Assembly (NCBI GenBank): GCA_041676265.1 | Contig: JBAYSE010000007.1 | Coordinates: 1 to 24,640 of the forward strand | Origin: DUOJ01 sp041676265 | GTDB lineage: Bacteria; Spirochaetota; Spirochaetia; Sphaerochaetales; Sphaerochaetaceae | Direction of reading: 5' to 3' | DNA: 24,640 bases | Part shown: one piece after another, positions 1 through 7,711 of the stretch | Layout of the letters: each line of letters begins with the position of its first letter | How positions within the stretch are numbered: the stretch's first letter is position 1 | Program-made: the position numbers and the translations under genes | The notes under the pieces: model-generated | What the model saw: the letters and a program-made list of their open reading frames with translations, nothing else | What the model was told of the DNA's origin: nothing | Database searches by the model: none

Positions 1-1
1 A

Positions 2-1228
2 GCTAATGGGCACGACTATGTTGGCGAGGCTTTTGCGAAAGGCGCCAGTGCTGCCCTCATTGCACAAAAACACTTAAATTCCGTCAAAGCCCAATTAAAT
101 GGGGCTGATAAACCGCTTATAATTGCCGAGGAACCTCGTCATGCCCTCTGGAAAATGGCTAAAGGGCACGTAGATGAGCACCCCCAAGTGGTCAAAATTG
201 GAGTTACCGGCAGTTGTGGTAAGACCACAATCAAAGAGATGCTCTCTTCTATCCTCAGTGAAATGGGAAGGACCGCCAAGACCCCCGGAAATTTTAACAG
301 CGCTATAGGACTGCCCATCTCCCTTTTTGAACTCGACAAAGAGTGTGAGTACGGTGTTTTTGAGATGGGTATCGACCATGTAGGCGAGATGGAGCACCTC
401 TTAGAGCTTTGGCAGCCACAGGTGGCTGTTATTAGCAATATTGGGCTATCCCACATTGGGCAGCTTGGCAGCACCCAAGTGATAGCTAAAGAGAAGAGTA
501 AAATATTCTCTCCTGCTATTAAAAAAGCTTATATGGCTGAACACAGCCCCTACATAGATCCTATCAGCCGCTGGAGGGGGGTGAAGGTTGAACCCTACGG
601 ACTCAGTTCTACCCGCGGTATCAAACAAGTGGTCTCCTTGGGAGTTCAAGGATGGCTCATCGATATTGAGGGGCACCAAGCGCACCTTAAGGCCATTGGC
701 AAACATAACCTGCTAAATGCTTTAGCGGTGATAACTATGGCTCGCGACCTTGGTGCCGATAAAAACCAAATCTGTGCCGGTCTTGAAAATTTTATGCCGG
801 TAGAAGGGCGCAGCAAAATTGTCCCCGGAGCGGTAACTATTATAGAGGATTGGTACAACTCAAGTGTCGACTCAACCACTACTATTTTGGATTATATGGC
901 GAGTCTCCCCTGGAGTGGACGTAAAGTGGCTGTTTTAGGTTCTATGAAAGAGTTAGGTGAGATGAGCGCAGAGGCTCATCAACAAATTGCCCATAAACTA
1001 ATGAGTGCTAATTTGGATGATGTCTTTCTCTTTGGGAAAGAGATGAGTAGCGCTTGGAGTGAAATTAGACGCTTAGGTGGAAAAGAACATGTCTATTACA
1101 CCGAAGATTGGGAAGTTCTGTATAAAAAGATGCTTAAACAGACCCTGAAAGGGGATCTGGTGTTGGTAAAAGGATCGCGGGCCATGGCTATGGAGCGATT
1201 GGTACCGGCTCTCAGTAGTATTGCTTGA
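2..1228 (+). CDS. murF: MurF, UDP-MurNAc-tripeptide--D-Ala-D-Ala ligase (5' end missing)
   Basis: Cytoplasmic ATP-dependent ligase that adds D-Ala-D-Ala to the UDP-MurNAc-tripeptide, the last soluble step before MraY. The reading frame is open from base 2, so the start lies outside the window; the first residues seen (ANGHDYVGEAF) fit the end of the MurF N-terminal domain. The ATP-binding loop VTGSCGKTTIKEM is near 200-240, followed by TPGNFNSAIGLP, FEMGIDHVGEM and the NIGLSHIGQLGS segment. The central/C-terminal junction is seen as GKHNLLNALA (about 700-720) and the family's D-x-YN motif as EDWYNSS (near 845-865). The C-terminus KGSRAMAMERL is typical. The TGA stop overlaps the ribosome binding site of mraY, so the two are probably co-transcribed and translationally coupled. 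The ATG at 155 is internal and is not the true start. Confidence 0.95.
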   Translation, partial: ANGHDYVGEAFAKGASAALIAQKHLNSVKAQLNGADKPLIIAEEPRHALWKMAKGHVDEHPQVVKIGVTGSCGKTTIKEMLSSILSEMGRTAKTPGNFNSAIGLPISLFELDKECEYGVFEMGIDHVGEMEHLLELWQPQVAVISNIGLSHIGQLGSTQVIAKEKSKIFSPAIKKAYMAEHSPYIDPISRWRGVKVEPYGLSSTRGIKQVVSLGVQGWLIDIEGHQAHLKAIGKHNLLNALAVITMARDLGADKNQICAGLENFMPVEGRSKIVPGAVTIIEDWYNSSVDSTTTILDYMASLPWSGRKVAVLGSMKELGEMSAEAHQQIAHKLMSANLDDVFLFGKEMSSAWSEIRRLGGKEHVYYTEDWEVLYKKMLKQTLKGDLVLVKGSRAMAMERLVPALSSIA

Positions 1229-1238
1229 GGAGTAGAGT

Positions 1239-2270
1239 GTGAGTGTTCTATTTGTTTTCAATGCCTTATTAGCCCTCTTGGTCAGTTGTGCTATTTCTGT
1301 GCTTTTAGGGTTCTTCTACATCAAGATGATGCGGCATTTAAAACTGGGGCAACCTATCAATGGCGACGTACCTTCAACTCATCTAGAGAAAGTGGGTACG
1401 CCCACAGGGGGGGGGCTCTTCTTCTTAATCGGCATCACCATAACAATGCTCATTTTCAGGAGGTTAAATAGCCCCCAAAGTAAAATCTTGATGATCTCAA
1501 TGTGGGCATTTGCTTTGGTTGGTTTGTGTGATGATTTGATGAAAGTCTTTAAGAGCGCCTCATTCGGTTTGAAAAGTAGCCGTAAATTAGCCATGCAAAT
1601 CTTAGTCTCGGCCCTCTTGTTTTGGCTAATTTCAGCCTGTTCACTCCAGACCAGTATAGTGAGCCATCCTTTTTTCCCCTCCCTCTCTTGGGACATTGGG
1701 TTCTGGTACCCTATGGCTTTCCTTTTCTACCTAGTTCTTTTTGTTAACAGTGTCAATATAACGGATGGCCTAGATACTCTGGCCACTCAAGTGGCTATTA
1801 GCCCCCTAGTTTTATTGGCTGTGATTGGCGGGGTTTTCTCACTAGGCATCCACTCTTCCCAACTTTTAGCTAAGAGCGTTACGGGGGGAGAGGATATTAT
1901 GTTCTTTTTACTGGTGGCTGTCGGTGCTTTACTAGGATTCCTCTGGTACAACGCCCCTAAAGCCCAAGTCTTTATGGGCGATACGGGCTCTCATGCCATT
2001 GGTGCTTTAATTGCGGTAAGTGCCCTTTTATTAAAGGTGGAAATTATCGCACTAATCGGTTCGCTAGTCTTTCTAATTGAGTGTTGTTCATCTCTAATCC
2101 AGATAATCTCTATTCGGTTTTTCAACAAGAAAATTTTTAGGCTGGCACCATTACACCATCATTTTGAAAAAAAGGGGGTTGCAGAGGGTAAGATAGTGGT
2201 ACGTCTTCAAGTCATCAGCATCTTGGCTTCCGTGGGCGCTGCTGTCCTGTTTATCTTGAGGTACCTGTAA
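1239..2270 (+). CDS. mraY: MraY, phospho-MurNAc-pentapeptide transferase
   Basis: Integral membrane enzyme that transfers phospho-MurNAc-pentapeptide from UDP to undecaprenyl phosphate, giving lipid I. The 343-residue protein has the usual length with about ten hydrophobic segments. Signature motifs are clear: GTPTGGGLFF near residue 53, the DD of LCDDLMKVFK, the catalytic VNSVNITDGLD (family NxxNxTDGLD), VFMGDTGSHAIG, and the histidine motif LAPLHHHFEKKG near the C-terminus. The start is GTG at 1239, with GAGGAG just upstream, inside the murF stop region. The TPTGGG codons contain a run of nine G at 1407-1415, the longest homopolymer I noticed in the window. Next in the operon is ftsW, 21 bases downstream; murD, often found here in other bacteria, is absent. 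Confidence 0.96.
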   Translation: MSVLFVFNALLALLVSCAISVLLGFFYIKMMRHLKLGQPINGDVPSTHLEKVGTPTGGGLFFLIGITITMLIFRRLNSPQSKILMISMWAFALVGLCDDLMKVFKSASFGLKSSRKLAMQILVSALLFWLISACSLQTSIVSHPFFPSLSWDIGFWYPMAFLFYLVLFVNSVNITDGLDTLATQVAISPLVLLAVIGGVFSLGIHSSQLLAKSVTGGEDIMFFLLVAVGALLGFLWYNAPKAQVFMGDTGSHAIGALIAVSALLLKVEIIALIGSLVFLIECCSSLIQIISIRFFNKKIFRLAPLHHHFEKKGVAEGKIVVRLQVISILASVGAAVLFILRYL

Positions 2271-2275
2271 TCGAC

Positions 2276-2289
2276 CACTCTCGAGAGTG
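2276..2289. repeat. 14-bp perfect palindrome just before ftsW
   Basis: CACTCTCGAGAGTG is a perfect inverted repeat that ends two bases before the ftsW ATG and fills most of the mraY-ftsW gap. It covers the place where the ftsW ribosome binding site should be; the only purine-rich stretch is GAGAG inside it. It could act as a protein-binding operator or cruciform, or limit ribosome access, or be chance. Confidence 0.45.
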
Positions 2290-2291
2290 CG

Positions 2292-3470
2292 ATGAGTTAC
2301 TATAACTATGACGATCTTTTCATTGAACAAAAACCAATAACTCGTGAAAAGTTAGTAACTAAAGAGGCCTTCCTCTTTACCTGTATCGTCGTGACTCTCC
2401 TCTATTTTGGCCTAATTGTCCTTTATAGTGCCTCTTACGATGAAGCTTTGCGAATGGGACTAAATGGCTCTTACTATTTTACCAGGCAACTCCTCTTTGC
2501 CATCCTGGGACTAATCATCTATAGTCTTCTCCGTTGGATTCCTCTGAAGTTAATTCAGAAATTAACGGGACCTCTGCTCTTAATTTCGTGTATTTTAATG
2601 TTACTTACGCTATTTACGCCATGGGGTGTGAGCCGTTATGGAGCACGCCGTTGGCTACAAATAGGACCATTGCCCTCCTTCCAACCCTCCGAGCTTCTTA
2701 AAGTTTCTGCCCTCCTTTTCATGGCTCACCTCATCTCTAAATGGGATGGAAAAAGCCTTGTTACACCTCTATTGAGCATGATTACACTCCTTTTTGCTGC
2801 TCTCCTTATCGTAGTCCAAAAAGACTACTCAACCACTCTTATCTTCCTCCTGGGTGCTCTTGCGCTTCTCATCGTTGCCGGCTTCAAGGTCCGTTACCTC
2901 CTCCTCCTCGTGGTAGGCCTTGGAGTCGCGGCAACCCTTTTTCTTTTAATAGAACCTTATCGTATAAAGAGGGTGGTAAGTTTCCTCTTCCCAAACATCG
3001 ACCCCAGTGGCCTCAATTGGCAAGTCCAAAAGGCACTTGAAGCTATTAAGTCGGGTGGACTGTTGGGCAGAGGTTTGGGCAACGGTGTCTATAAACTAGG
3101 GATTATCCCGGAGGTCCAAAACGACTTTATCTTTGCCTCTTTGGCCGAAGAATTTGGTGTGCTGGGGATCTTGTTTTTAGCCATATTGCTCTTGGCGTTC
3201 GCCTTCTATGGCTTTAGAGTGGCCCTCTATTTCTATCAGAAGACCGCGACAGAGAAATTTATGGGCTATGCTGCTTTTGGGCTCACTTTCATGATTGTCT
3301 GGCAGGCAATTACCAACTTAGCGGTGGTGACAGCTCTCTTACCACCTACAGGAATCCCCTTACCCTTCTTTTCTCAAGGTGGTACCAATTTATTGATGGT
3401 TTTAGTGGAGTGTGGCCTTCTCCATAAATTTATGCTTTACCGACAAGCGGAGGTGGTCAGTTATGTCTAG
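2292..3470 (+). CDS. ftsW: FtsW, septal SEDS-family peptidoglycan polymerase
   Basis: Multi-pass membrane glycosyltransferase that polymerises lipid II at the septum together with a class B PBP. SEDS-family motifs visible in the 392-residue protein are YYFTRQLLFAILG, FQPSELLKVSALLF, the QKDYSTTLIFLLG loop, the long extracytoplasmic segment with IKSGGLLGRGLGNGVYK followed by PEVQNDFIFA (including the conserved aspartate), and the C-terminal TGIPLPFFSQGGTNLL. About ten hydrophobic segments are present. Placement in the dcw cluster between mraY and ftsQ supports FtsW rather than RodA. The ATG at 2292 lies directly after a perfect palindrome and lacks a clear GGAGG. The cytoplasmic N-terminus is rich in tyrosine and aspartate (SYYNYDDLF). 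The 3' end overlaps the start of ftsQ by eight bases. Confidence 0.93.
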   Translation: MSYYNYDDLFIEQKPITREKLVTKEAFLFTCIVVTLLYFGLIVLYSASYDEALRMGLNGSYYFTRQLLFAILGLIIYSLLRWIPLKLIQKLTGPLLLISCILMLLTLFTPWGVSRYGARRWLQIGPLPSFQPSELLKVSALLFMAHLISKWDGKSLVTPLLSMITLLFAALLIVVQKDYSTTLIFLLGALALLIVAGFKVRYLLLLVVGLGVAATLFLLIEPYRIKRVVSFLFPNIDPSGLNWQVQKALEAIKSGGLLGRGLGNGVYKLGIIPEVQNDFIFASLAEEFGVLGILFLAILLLAFAFYGFRVALYFYQKTATEKFMGYAAFGLTFMIVWQAITNLAVVTALLPPTGIPLPFFSQGGTNLLMVLVECGLLHKFMLYRQAEVVSYV

Positions 3471-4296
3471 TAGATATGCCTGGGATTTTGACTACGACAA
3501 CTACCGCTCTAACGTCACACCACCGCCCAGACCGGTTAGAAAAAGACCTCTAATTTTTATTTTGCCCCTCTTGCTATTGGCTCTTGCCTGGTATTCTCTC
3601 CGTTTTATTCCCCATTTTGATATCAACCAAATAGTTTTATCGACAGAGAGCAATATTACGCAACTGCCGATTCAAATTAAGCGGCTGGGAGAAAATATGG
3701 TGGGGAAATCGCTCTTTTCGCCGGCTACACGTCAACTAAGGCGGAGTTTAAAAGCGCTCTCTTTAGTTAAAGATGTACAGATTAAACGGCGCTCTTTTAA
3801 TACTTTGGAGTTGAGTTTGGAGCTTTATAAGCCGGAGGTGGAAATTGTGGTTCGCGAAGAGGGACAATTTAAAAGTCTCTACCTCCTCATCGGCACAACA
3901 TTGAGTCTTTTAGAGGGGCAAAAAGCTCCTCTGGTCTACACCGATTCCTTAGTGGTCAATATCGAGAGTAGTTTTGAGCAGACTTTGCTGGAAGAGGGCT
4001 TCTCTCCAGAGTTGCATAAAGCCCTTGAAATTGCTACAAAGCTTAAGATGGAAGGGATCGATATTGAGTCTCTAAATTACTCTGCGGGGGGTACAGAAGG
4101 GCGCGGCTCTACCGAGTTTAATTTCAAAACATTGAATTACTCTATAAGAGTTTATGAGCCCATCAGCGAGATTAGGTTGCGTGAAGCCCTTCAATTGATT
4201 AAACTAGAGCGTGAAAATAGTGGAATGCCCAATATTGCCCTTGCCAAGCGCTTCCGTTATGATTTGGACGGTAGGTCGCTTATTAGGCGGCAATAG
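3463..4296 (+). CDS. ftsQ: FtsQ/DivIB-like cell division protein
   Basis: Bitopic division protein that links cytoplasmic and periplasmic parts of the divisome. The 277-residue protein has a short cytoplasmic tail, one membrane segment (about residues 28-46, LIFILPLLLLALAWYS) and an extracytoplasmic part. That part resembles a POTRA domain followed by a beta region (for example the VKDVQIKRRSFNTLELSL stretch). Sequence identity within this family is always low, so position between ftsW and ftsA is a main part of the evidence. I chose ATG 3463 over an in-frame ATG at 3412 because GCGGAGGTGG ends about seven bases upstream and because the longer form would reach 59 bases into ftsW. The true overlap is then eight bases (ATGTCTAG). 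The N-terminus is unusually aromatic and acidic (WDFDYDNY). Confidence 0.85.
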   Translation: MSSRYAWDFDYDNYRSNVTPPPRPVRKRPLIFILPLLLLALAWYSLRFIPHFDINQIVLSTESNITQLPIQIKRLGENMVGKSLFSPATRQLRRSLKALSLVKDVQIKRRSFNTLELSLELYKPEVEIVVREEGQFKSLYLLIGTTLSLLEGQKAPLVYTDSLVVNIESSFEQTLLEEGFSPELHKALEIATKLKMEGIDIESLNYSAGGTEGRGSTEFNFKTLNYSIRVYEPISEIRLREALQLIKLERENSGMPNIALAKRFRYDLDGRSLIRRQ

Positions 4297-4310
4297 GGTG
4301 GAGGTGAACA

Positions 4311-5555
4311 GTGGCCACAGATAAAATCATGATGGGTCTAGATATCGGGAGCTCATGGATACGGGCAATGATAGGCTCCGTGAGCCAAGATGGAACCGTT
4401 ATGGTTGATAGTCTTTGTGAACACCCCTCTCAAGGGGTACGTCACGGGACGGTGGTTAACATAGAACAGGCTATCCGTAGTATAAGGAGTGTAATTTCAG
4501 AGGCAGAGTTACAAGCCGGGGTAGAAATTCAACAGGTCATCATAGGTATCGGGGGGGAACATATTGAGGGGATCGCCTCCCAAGGTGTTGTGGGCATCAG
4601 CGCCAAAGATCAGGAGATTAAAAGGGAAGACATTTTTCGCTCTCTAGAAGTAGCACGTGCTTTTGAACTCCCCTTAGACCGCGAGATTCTCCACACTCTA
4701 GTGCAAGATTTTAAAGTCGATGGACGCGACGGAATTAAAGACCCCATCGATATGTTGGGACACCGTCTAGAGAGTAGGGTCTTGATAGTTACCGCCTCTG
4801 CCTCAGTTTGCCAAAATGAACGTAAATGTATTGAACGGGCCGGTTTTCAAGTACAGCGGTTGGTTTCACAGCAATTAGCCGATGCCGAAGCGGTTCTCAG
4901 CGTTGAAGAGAAAGAGATGGGCACTATTTTGATCAATATCGGTAGTGGCACCACGAACATGATTGTCTATGCCAATGGTTCACCGATCTTTACCGGAGGG
5001 GTTAGTTTAGGAGGGGGTAACGTCACCGATGATATCGCTTTTATCCTCAACAAACCAAAAATAATTGCCGAGCAGGTGAAGTGTGAGTCGGGTAACTGCC
5101 ACATCCCCTCTGTGGATGCTACTGAGTCGATAATTATCCCCCAAATTGGAGGCTTACCCTCCATCAAGATGCCCAAGAGGGAGTTGAGCAAAATTATTGA
5201 GCCACGCATGGCGGAGATTTTTTCTCTCTTACAGGTTGAACTTGAGAAGAAACAGGTGAGAGGTTCTTTTGGAGGTGGCATTGTTTTGGTAGGAGGGGGG
5301 GCTCTCCTATCAGGAGCAACCGAATTAGCCAGTGAAATATTTAGGCTACCGGCCCGTATTGGGTTTCCTGAGGCGCTCCACGGACTCGACCGCTCCTATA
5401 TAAATCCCCGTTATACAACTACGCTAGGGTTGGTGATGAGTGAGGCCAAAAGGATACGAGACCACTACACGTCGACAAGTAACAAAGGGAGGAGAAAAAA
5501 ATCTTCCTCCTCGGTAGGCAAAAAGATAAAAGGGTTTTTTAGGACTATATTTTAG
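4311..5555 (+). CDS. ftsA: FtsA, actin-like Z-ring membrane anchor
   Basis: Actin-fold ATPase that tethers FtsZ to the membrane and recruits later division proteins. The 414-residue protein shows the phosphate-1 loop GLDIGSSWIRAMIG near the N-terminus and the FtsA-specific 1C region. It also has the phosphate-2 motif NIGSGTTNMIVY and SLGGGNVTDDIAF, and the adenosine motif VLVGGGALLSGATEL. The C-terminus KKIKGFFRTIF is a basic amphipathic tail, as expected of the membrane-targeting helix. The start is GTG at 4311 with a strong GGAGGTG five bases upstream. It follows ftsQ by 14 bases and precedes ftsZ by 34, the conserved dcw order. Runs of seven G occur at about 4551 and 5294 within glycine codons. 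Confidence 0.97.
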   Translation: MATDKIMMGLDIGSSWIRAMIGSVSQDGTVMVDSLCEHPSQGVRHGTVVNIEQAIRSIRSVISEAELQAGVEIQQVIIGIGGEHIEGIASQGVVGISAKDQEIKREDIFRSLEVARAFELPLDREILHTLVQDFKVDGRDGIKDPIDMLGHRLESRVLIVTASASVCQNERKCIERAGFQVQRLVSQQLADAEAVLSVEEKEMGTILINIGSGTTNMIVYANGSPIFTGGVSLGGGNVTDDIAFILNKPKIIAEQVKCESGNCHIPSVDATESIIIPQIGGLPSIKMPKRELSKIIEPRMAEIFSLLQVELEKKQVRGSFGGGIVLVGGGALLSGATELASEIFRLPARIGFPEALHGLDRSYINPRYTTTLGLVMSEAKRIRDHYTSTSNKGRRKKSSSSVGKKIKGFFRTIF

Positions 5556-5561
5556 AGTTAG

Positions 5562-5575
5562 GCCATTGCGATGGC
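5562..5575 (+). promoter_or_regulatory. Small hairpin next to the ftsZ ribosome binding site
   Basis: GCCAT-TGCG-ATGGC forms a perfect five-base-pair stem with a four-base loop in the ftsA-ftsZ gap. It ends directly at the GGAGGG that serves ftsZ. It is too short and lacks a U tract, so it is not a terminator. If formed in RNA it could affect ribosome loading on ftsZ, but its size makes chance plausible. Confidence 0.3.
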
Positions 5576-5589
5576 GGAGGGAAGAGTTA

Positions 5590-6771
5590 ATGGATTTTGA
5601 CATGCTAGAAGATTTGCTCGAAAACGAGCAGACTCCACCAACAGATATAAAAGTACTGGGTATTGGCGGGGCTGGAGGTAATGCCATTAACCGGATGATT
5701 GCCAGTGGTCTCAAAAAGGTCACTTTCGTGGCAATGAATACCGATATTCAGGCTCTGCAGCGTTCTAATGCACAAATCAGGATGCCGCTCGGGAAACAAC
5801 TGACTGGTGGATTAGGAGCCGGGGGCATCCCCGATGTTGGCGAAAAAGCGGCCCAAGAGTCGCGTGAAGAGATTAAAAAACTCCTTTCAGGGACCGATAT
5901 GGTCTTTATCACGGCAGGGATGGGGGGAGGCACCGGGACAGGCGGCGCTCCTATTATTGCCGAGGTCTCCAGAGAGGTTAATGCCCTAACTGTGGCGGTC
6001 GTCACCACACCCTTCGCTTTTGAGGGGAAGAAAAAACTGCAATTAGCCTTAGCCGGAATCGAAAAACTACGTAAACATGTCGACACTTTGATTTTGATTC
6101 CTAACCAGTATCTCCTCAAGATAGTGGAGAACAATACCCCTATCAAAAAGGCGTTCCTCTTAGCCGATGATGTTCTGAGGCAGGGTGTACAGGGAATCAG
6201 TGAACTTATAACCGAACCTGGCGAGATAAATATCGACTTTGCCGATGTAAAGACTGTTATGAAGGGGCATGGGGATGCCCTGATGGGAATCGGTGTCGGT
6301 GAAGGGACTAATCGAGCTATTGATGCGGCCAGAGAGGCTATCAACAATCCTCTACTGGAAAATGCCAGTATCGAGGGGGCCAGTTCGGTTTTAGTTAACC
6401 TAGCCGGTGGAGATGGGCTGACCCTTAAAGAGTACCAAGATGTGGTTGAGTTGATTACCGAAAATTGTGCCGATGATGCCCTAATTATCGCTGGCCAAGC
6501 TTATAACCCTGAACTGGGCGAGAAGATTAAGGTCACTGTTGTGGCTACCGGGTTTATCAGGCCCACCACTTCGGTAGACCACCAGATCGATATGATGGAA
6601 TACAAACACCGCAAGGCTGCCAATCCAGGGCGTGAGGGTGATGAGACTGAAGAGGTAGTCACAGTGAACCGCTGGCAAGACCTTCAGCAACAGTTGGGTA
6701 AGCGGCAACAGAGTAATGACTACAGTTTCCCGGCAGTCCTCAGATACCAACAGGGTGAAGATGAGGAGTAA
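5590..6771 (+). CDS. ftsZ: FtsZ, tubulin-like cell division GTPase
   Basis: Cytoskeletal GTPase that polymerises into the Z ring at midcell. The 393-residue protein has the nucleotide-binding start IGGAGGNAINRM (about residues 25-36), the tubulin signature GGGTGTG (112-118), FAFEGKKKLQLA and IPNQYLL. It also has the loop region DFADVKTVM and a short variable linker. The C-terminal YSFPAVLRYQ corresponds to the conserved peptide that binds FtsA. ATG 5590 is preferred over an upstream in-frame TTG (5566) because GGAGGG lies eight bases before it and FtsZ proteins normally begin with such a short acidic leader. The TAA stop shares one base with the ATG of the next gene (TAATG), so translation of ftsZ and the first xer gene is probably coupled. 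Confidence 0.98.
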   Translation: MDFDMLEDLLENEQTPPTDIKVLGIGGAGGNAINRMIASGLKKVTFVAMNTDIQALQRSNAQIRMPLGKQLTGGLGAGGIPDVGEKAAQESREEIKKLLSGTDMVFITAGMGGGTGTGGAPIIAEVSREVNALTVAVVTTPFAFEGKKKLQLALAGIEKLRKHVDTLILIPNQYLLKIVENNTPIKKAFLLADDVLRQGVQGISELITEPGEINIDFADVKTVMKGHGDALMGIGVGEGTNRAIDAAREAINNPLLENASIEGASSVLVNLAGGDGLTLKEYQDVVELITENCADDALIIAGQAYNPELGEKIKVTVVATGFIRPTTSVDHQIDMMEYKHRKAANPGREGDETEEVVTVNRWQDLQQQLGKRQQSNDYSFPAVLRYQQGEDEE

Positions 6772-7676
6772 TGGATAGGACTCTGCTTGAAGAGTATGCA
6801 GACTATTTGCTGATTGAAAAACGGAACTCCCCGGCAACCGTCACCCTCTACGTGGGTGAGGTTAAGCGTTACCTAGATTTTCTAAACAAGAGCCATATCT
6901 CTGTCAAAAAGAGCTCAGCCACCGACGCGGTGAATTATTTAGTAGAACGCTCTCGAGGACTCCTTTCTGCGCGCACACAAGCGAAGAATATGAGCGCCTT
7001 ACGAAGCTTCCACCGCTTCTTATGTGATAGTGAACTCAGAGAAGATAACCCTTTTGAGGTCATTGAAATGCCACAGGCAAAGGTTAAATTACCCCATAGT
7101 GTCCCCTACGAGGCGGTTGAAGCTATTCTTAAAGCAATAGACGCCGAAGGGGAGGAATCTTTAGCCCTTCGCGATAAAGCCCTCTTTGAACTCATCTATT
7201 CGTGCGGGCTGCGCATCTCGGAAGCCTGCAATCTAAAGCTTGGCGATTACCGGGAGAGGGAACAACTTATTAGGGTGATAGGTAAAGGCGATAAGGAGAG
7301 GGTTGTGCCCATTGGAGAGTGGGCCCGAGAGGCTCTAAACCACTATTTAGAGCATGTGCGTCCTCAGTTCCTCAAGCCAGGTAGTCAGGAGGAGAAAATA
7401 TTTTTAGGACGCCGTGGCCGTCCTTTAGGAAGAGCTCAAATCTGGAAGCGCTTTAAAGAGTACGCCGCACGGGCCAACGTCGAGGCTAAAGTTCACACCC
7501 TACGCCACAGTTTTGCCTCCCACCTGTTAAGAGGTGGCGCCGATTTACGCATAATTCAGGAATTCTTGGGTCATAGCGATATCAGGACAACTCAAATTTA
7601 TACCCACACAGAGACCGAAGACCTTTTACAAGCCTACCGTAAATTTCACCCCGAGGGGGAAGAGGAGCTCCCCTAA
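6771..7676 (+). CDS. Xer-type tyrosine recombinase (first copy)
   Basis: Site-specific recombinase of the XerC/XerD family, which resolves chromosome dimers at dif sites during division. The 301-residue protein has an N-terminal SAM-like core-binding domain (about 1-95) and a catalytic domain with the full set of active-site residues. These are Arg148 (CGLRISEA), Lys172 (GKGDKER), His242 and Arg245 (HTLRHSF), His268 (FLGHSD) and nucleophile Tyr277 (QIYTH). It starts inside the ftsZ stop codon. I cannot tell XerC from XerD without alignment. A second family member lies 0.96 kb downstream on the other side of dprA; the two differ throughout, so they are old paralogues or a XerC/XerD pair rather than a recent duplication. 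Coupling to ftsZ would fit a role at the septum. Confidence 0.92.
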   Translation: MDRTLLEEYADYLLIEKRNSPATVTLYVGEVKRYLDFLNKSHISVKKSSATDAVNYLVERSRGLLSARTQAKNMSALRSFHRFLCDSELREDNPFEVIEMPQAKVKLPHSVPYEAVEAILKAIDAEGEESLALRDKALFELIYSCGLRISEACNLKLGDYREREQLIRVIGKGDKERVVPIGEWAREALNHYLEHVRPQFLKPGSQEEKIFLGRRGRPLGRAQIWKRFKEYAARANVEAKVHTLRHSFASHLLRGGADLRIIQEFLGHSDIRTTQIYTHTETEDLLQAYRKFHPEGEEELP

Positions 7677-7711
7677 AGAAGCAGAATAACAGAGAGTCCC
7701 CTTCTTAAGTT

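Noticed and set aside
3412..3462. Longer FtsQ N-terminus starting at ATG 3412
   Set aside because: It would overlap ftsW by 59 bases and has no ribosome binding site, whereas ATG 3463 follows GCGGAGGTGG.
5748..6347. 199-residue open frame on the minus strand opposite ftsZ
   Set aside because: It lies wholly inside ftsZ, has a serine- and proline-rich composition typical of an antisense shadow, and no ribosome binding site or recognisable domain.
7676..7706. Inverted repeat AAGAAG...CTTCTT before dprA as a possible terminator
   Set aside because: Six A/T-rich pairs around a 19-base loop without a U tract; too weak to call.
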